The notes under the pieces: generated by a model
What the model was told of the DNA's origin: nothing
Seen by the model: only the letters and a program-made list of their open reading frames with translations
Databases searched by the model: none
Shown: one piece after another, positions 61,041-64,000 of the stretch
Position numbering within the stretch: position 1 is the stretch's first letter
Layout: every line of letters starts with the position of its first letter
Source: Sphingomonas sp. PP-CE-3G-477
Lineage (GTDB): Bacteria > Pseudomonadota > Alphaproteobacteria > Sphingomonadales > Sphingomonadaceae
Direction of reading: 5' to 3'
Length of the DNA stretch: 64,000 nucleotides
Assembly: GCF_003050745.1 (NCBI RefSeq)
Contig: NZ_QAOF01000007.1
Coordinates: forward strand, 1-64,000
Made by a program: the position numbers and the translations under genes

Positions 61041-61766
61041 ATGGTAAACCGCCTCCCGATCAGAGCCTTGGCCTTCGACGTGTTCGGAACGGTCGTCGAC
61101 TGGCGCTCGGGCATCGCGCGCGACGCCGCCCCGGTCCTCGCCGGCCTCGGCCGCACCGATATCGACCCGCACGCCTTCGCCGACGGCTGGCGCAAACGCT
61201 ATCAGCCGGCACTCGAAGAGGTCCGTAGCGGACGGCGACCGTTCGTCATTCTCGACACCCTTCACCGCGAAGCACTCGAAGACCTGCTCCGTCACCACGG
61301 CATCGACCCCGCCGCGCTGGATGAGGCCACGCTCGTCGACCTGACTCACGCCTGGCACCGGCTCGATCCCTGGCCCGACTCGGTCGAGGGTCTCACCCGC
61401 CTCAAGGCCCGCTACCCGATCGTCACGCTCAGCAACGGCAACATCGCGCTGATGCTGGAGATGGCGCGCCGCGCCGGCCTGCCTTGGGACGCGATCCTCG
61501 GGGCGGAAGTCAGCCGCGTCTACAAGCCGCTCCCCGAATCCTACCTCGCCACCGCGCGGTTTCTCGGCATTGCGCCTGGCGAACTCTGCCTCGTTGCCGC
61601 GCACCACAGCGACCTCGCCGCAGCGCGCGGCGCTGGCCTGCAAACCGCCTATGTCGACCGCCCGCACGAATATGGCGGCCGCCCGGCACCCGACGCGGAC
61701 GCCGCGCAGGATTGGGACCATAGCGTCGACAGCCTGACCCGATTGGCGGACGAACTGTGCCGATGA
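61041..61766 (+). CDS. Haloacid dehalogenase type II
   Basis: A 241-residue HAD protein. ALAFDVFGTVVDWRSGIARD carries the nucleophile Asp, and the type II residues follow. YPIVTLSNGNIALMLEMARR is motif II, with Lys later in VSRVYKPLPESYL, and LCLVAAHHSDLAAARGAGL has Ser/Asp at motif IV. This is the L-2-haloacid dehalogenase family, hydrolysing 2-haloalkanoates to hydroxy acids with inversion. Other HAD substrates remain possible. It stands alone between two signalling genes. Confidence 0.85.
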   Translation: MVNRLPIRALAFDVFGTVVDWRSGIARDAAPVLAGLGRTDIDPHAFADGWRKRYQPALEEVRSGRRPFVILDTLHREALEDLLRHHGIDPAALDEATLVDLTHAWHRLDPWPDSVEGLTRLKARYPIVTLSNGNIALMLEMARRAGLPWDAILGAEVSRVYKPLPESYLATARFLGIAPGELCLVAAHHSDLAAARGAGLQTAYVDRPHEYGGRPAPDADAAQDWDHSVDSLTRLADELCR

Positions 61767-61871
61767 CCCGCCGACCTGCCCGCGAACCGGTAGAAACGCA
61801 CGACGCGTCCCCGTATCGAACGTGCACCGGAGTAAAATTCGGCCCGGCGTGCGACCCGGCAGGAATTTGAG

Positions 61872-63977
61872 ATGACCACACAAACGGCCGAGGCCGATTT
61901 CCTGACCGGTGGCGGCGAGATGGCCGAGATGATCCGCGTGCATGACTGGTCGTCGTCGCCGCTGGGGCCGATCGAGCACTGGCCGCAGTCGCTCCGTTCG
62001 ATCGTCTCGCTGATGCTCGCCTCGGAATTCGCGATGTGCCTCGCCTGGGGCCCGGAACTCGGCTTCCTCTATAACGACCATTACGCGCGCATCATGCACG
62101 ACAAGCACCCGCAGGCGCTCGGCCAGCGGTTTGCGGACGTATGGGCGGATGTCTGGAGCGATATCAGCCCCCTGGTCGACAAGGCGCTGGCGGGCGAAGC
62201 GTCGTTCTTCGAGAATCTGCCGCTCGTCACCGACCGCAAGGGCTATGACGAGCACGCCTGGTTCACCTTCTCCTACTCGCCCGTGCGCGACGAGAGCGGC
62301 GCGATCGCGGGCATGTTCTGCTCGACCTACGAAAGCACCGAGCGCGTCGTGACCGAACGCGCGCTGCGCGACGAGCGCGAGCGGATGAGCCAGATGTTCG
62401 CGCAGGCGCCGACCTTCATGGCGATGTTGCGCGGGCCCGAGCACCGGTTCGAGCTGACCAACCCCGGCTACGACAAGCTGATCGGCCACCGCGAAGTGCT
62501 GGGCCGCACCGTCGCCGATGCCTTGCCCGATGCGGTCGAACAAGGGTTCCTCGACCTGCTCGACGGCGTGTTCACGGGCGGCGACGCCTTCACCGCGCGC
62601 GGGATGCTGTATGCGGTCCAGGCCGAACCCGGTGGTCCGATCGACGACCGCTATGTCGATTTCGTCTACCAGCCGATCCGCGACGCGACCGGCGCGGTCG
62701 TCGGCGTGTTCGTCGAGGGCGCAGACGTCACCGATCGCAAGACGCTCGAACGCGACCTGCAATCGCTCAACGCCGACCTCGAACAGCGCGTCCGCGACCG
62801 CACGCAGGAACTGATCGAAGCGCAGGAAGCGTTACGCCAGGCGCAGAAGATGGAGGCGGTCGGCCAGCTCACCGGCGGCATCGCGCACGATTTCAACAAT
62901 CTGCTCCAGGGCATCACCGGCAGCCTGGAGATCGTCCAGCGTCGCGTCGCGCAAGGCCGGGTAAGCGAACTCGATCGCTTCATCACCGGCGCGACCACTG
63001 CCGCCAACCGCGCCGCCTCGCTGACCCACCGCCTGCTGGCGTTCTCGCGCCGCCAGCCGCTCGATCCACGCCCGGTCAAGGTCAACCCGCTGGTCGCCTC
63101 GCTCGAAGACCTGCTCCGCCGCACCACTGGTGAGCAGATCGAACTCGAAATGGTGCTCGCCGGTGGTTTGTGGACGACATTGTGCGATCCCAACCAGCTC
63201 GAGAATTCGCTGCTCAACCTCGTCATCAATGCGCGCGACGCGATGCCGCATGGGGGCAAGCTCACGATCGAGACGTGCAACGCGCATCTCGACGATCATT
63301 TCGCCGCCAGCCAGCGCGACGTCCGGCCCGGCCATTACGTGTGCATCTGCGTGTCCGATACCGGCACCGGCATGTCCGCCGACACCATCGCCAAGGCGTT
63401 CGAGCCGTTCTTCACGACCAAGCCGATCGGCCAGGGGACCGGGCTCGGCCTGTCGATGATCTACGGTTTCGCGCGCCAGTCCGAGGGCTATGCGAGGATC
63501 TATAGCGAGCTTGGCCAGGGCACGACGATCAAGCTGTATCTGCCGCGCCATTACGGCGAAGCGGAGCAGGACGAGGCGCTGCCCGGCCTGACGCAGGAGC
63601 ATGTCACCGATGCTGGCGAGATCGTGCTGGTAGTCGAGGACGATTCGGTCGTCCGCGCGCTGATCGTCGAGGTGCTGGGCGAATTGGGCTATCAGGCGAT
63701 CGAGGCGCATGACGGCCCTGCCGGACTTGAGCGCCTGCGCACGATGGAGCGCGTCGACCTGCTCGTCACCGACATCGGCCTGCCCGGCCTGAACGGTCGC
63801 CAGGTCGCAGATGCAGGCCGCGCGTTGCGTCCCGACCTGCGCGTACTGTTCATGACGGGCTATGCGGAGAATGCAGCGCTGGCGTCAGGCTTCCTTGAGC
63901 CGGGCATGTCGATGATCACCAAGCCGTTTGCGATGGAAGCGCTGGCGACGCAGATTCGGACGATGATCGAGGGCTGA
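61872..63977 (+). CDS. PAS-domain hybrid histidine kinase with receiver
   Basis: A 701-residue soluble kinase. Two PAS-like sensor segments (about 10-165 and 175-285) are followed by a coiled coil and the HisKA domain with His339 in LTGGIAHDFNNLLQGI. The ATPase domain has NLVINARDAMPHGG (N box), VSDTGTGMS and GQGTGLGLSMIYGFARQS. A C-terminal receiver (about 575-700) has phospho-acceptor Asp634 in LLVTDIGLPGLNG. It has no membrane segment. The DNA-binding partner is not adjacent. The stop is just before the window end. Confidence 0.88.
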   Translation: MTTQTAEADFLTGGGEMAEMIRVHDWSSSPLGPIEHWPQSLRSIVSLMLASEFAMCLAWGPELGFLYNDHYARIMHDKHPQALGQRFADVWADVWSDISPLVDKALAGEASFFENLPLVTDRKGYDEHAWFTFSYSPVRDESGAIAGMFCSTYESTERVVTERALRDERERMSQMFAQAPTFMAMLRGPEHRFELTNPGYDKLIGHREVLGRTVADALPDAVEQGFLDLLDGVFTGGDAFTARGMLYAVQAEPGGPIDDRYVDFVYQPIRDATGAVVGVFVEGADVTDRKTLERDLQSLNADLEQRVRDRTQELIEAQEALRQAQKMEAVGQLTGGIAHDFNNLLQGITGSLEIVQRRVAQGRVSELDRFITGATTAANRAASLTHRLLAFSRRQPLDPRPVKVNPLVASLEDLLRRTTGEQIELEMVLAGGLWTTLCDPNQLENSLLNLVINARDAMPHGGKLTIETCNAHLDDHFAASQRDVRPGHYVCICVSDTGTGMSADTIAKAFEPFFTTKPIGQGTGLGLSMIYGFARQSEGYARIYSELGQGTTIKLYLPRHYGEAEQDEALPGLTQEHVTDAGEIVLVVEDDSVVRALIVEVLGELGYQAIEAHDGPAGLERLRTMERVDLLVTDIGLPGLNGRQVADAGRALRPDLRVLFMTGYAENAALASGFLEPGMSMITKPFAMEALATQIRTMIEG

Positions 63978-64000
63978 GGCGGACCGGGCGCGCCAACCAA

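Noticed and set aside
58575-62762. A 1395-residue antisense open frame across the GGDEF-EAL, dehalogenase and kinase genes
   Set aside because: Long antisense frames are common in GC-rich codon-biased DNA. The sense strand holds well-conserved domains and the antisense product shows none.

Overview
The window is high-GC chromosomal DNA from an alphaproteobacterium, most likely a sphingomonad (Sphingomonas or a close relative). The evidence is the cpdR/N-formylglutamate amidohydrolase pair, the De Ley-Doudoroff type galactose cluster, the gene style (very many ATGA/GTGA overlaps) and the intergenic palindromic repeats. The genus is inferred from family recognition, not from a search.

Layout. 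1-2200 is a disturbed edge. It holds the 3' end of an IS21-type istB, two coupled hypothetical genes, and a complete IS5-family element (1166-1999, CTAG target duplication) that interrupts a SirB1-like remnant. A tRNA-Val(GAC) with its own terminator follows. 2534-7057: cpdR, a divergent N-formylglutamate amidohydrolase, and a short, divergent Mfd-like helicase. 7143-14073: galactose catabolism (galactose dehydrogenase, sugar-acid dehydratase, GntR regulator, sodium symporter, dgoK, dgoA). 14128-17119: bioF-bioD-bioA. 17212-20788: a PHB-depolymerase-type esterase, a MATE exporter and two small proteins. 20792-26891: valine/isobutyrate degradation with a divergent LysR gene. 28317-30606: a two-subunit acyl-CoA dehydrogenase. 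30868-37116: C4-dicarboxylate uptake (outer-membrane channel, DctA, DctB, DctD). 37152-44064: an AbrB-type membrane protein, methyltransferase and Hsp70-like trio, YaiI, a DEAD-box helicase and a YhiN-like flavoprotein. 44458-51750: a Gre factor with a small HTH protein, two HAD phosphatases, then gnd, tal, tkt and rpiA of the pentose phosphate pathway. 52156-58250: an RND tripartite efflux operon. 58308-63977: a GGDEF-EAL-PilZ protein, a haloacid dehalogenase and a hybrid histidine kinase.

How the parts work together. Most of the window is core metabolism in compact operons. Galactose and valine breakdown feed pyruvate/glyceraldehyde-3-phosphate and propionyl-CoA. The dicarboxylate system imports TCA intermediates, and the pentose phosphate genes recycle sugar phosphates. 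Intergenic gaps are repeatedly filled by paired palindromic elements of several families, two of which are identical 48-bp copies. I did not find a clearly new multi-gene system. The most notable points are a DctD whose sigma-54 contact loop (GAFTGA) is missing, a short Mfd-like protein with DEEQ in place of DEEH, a hexanucleotide Gly-Thr repeat inside the efflux channel gene, and an IS-disrupted SirB1 remnant beside a tRNA gene.
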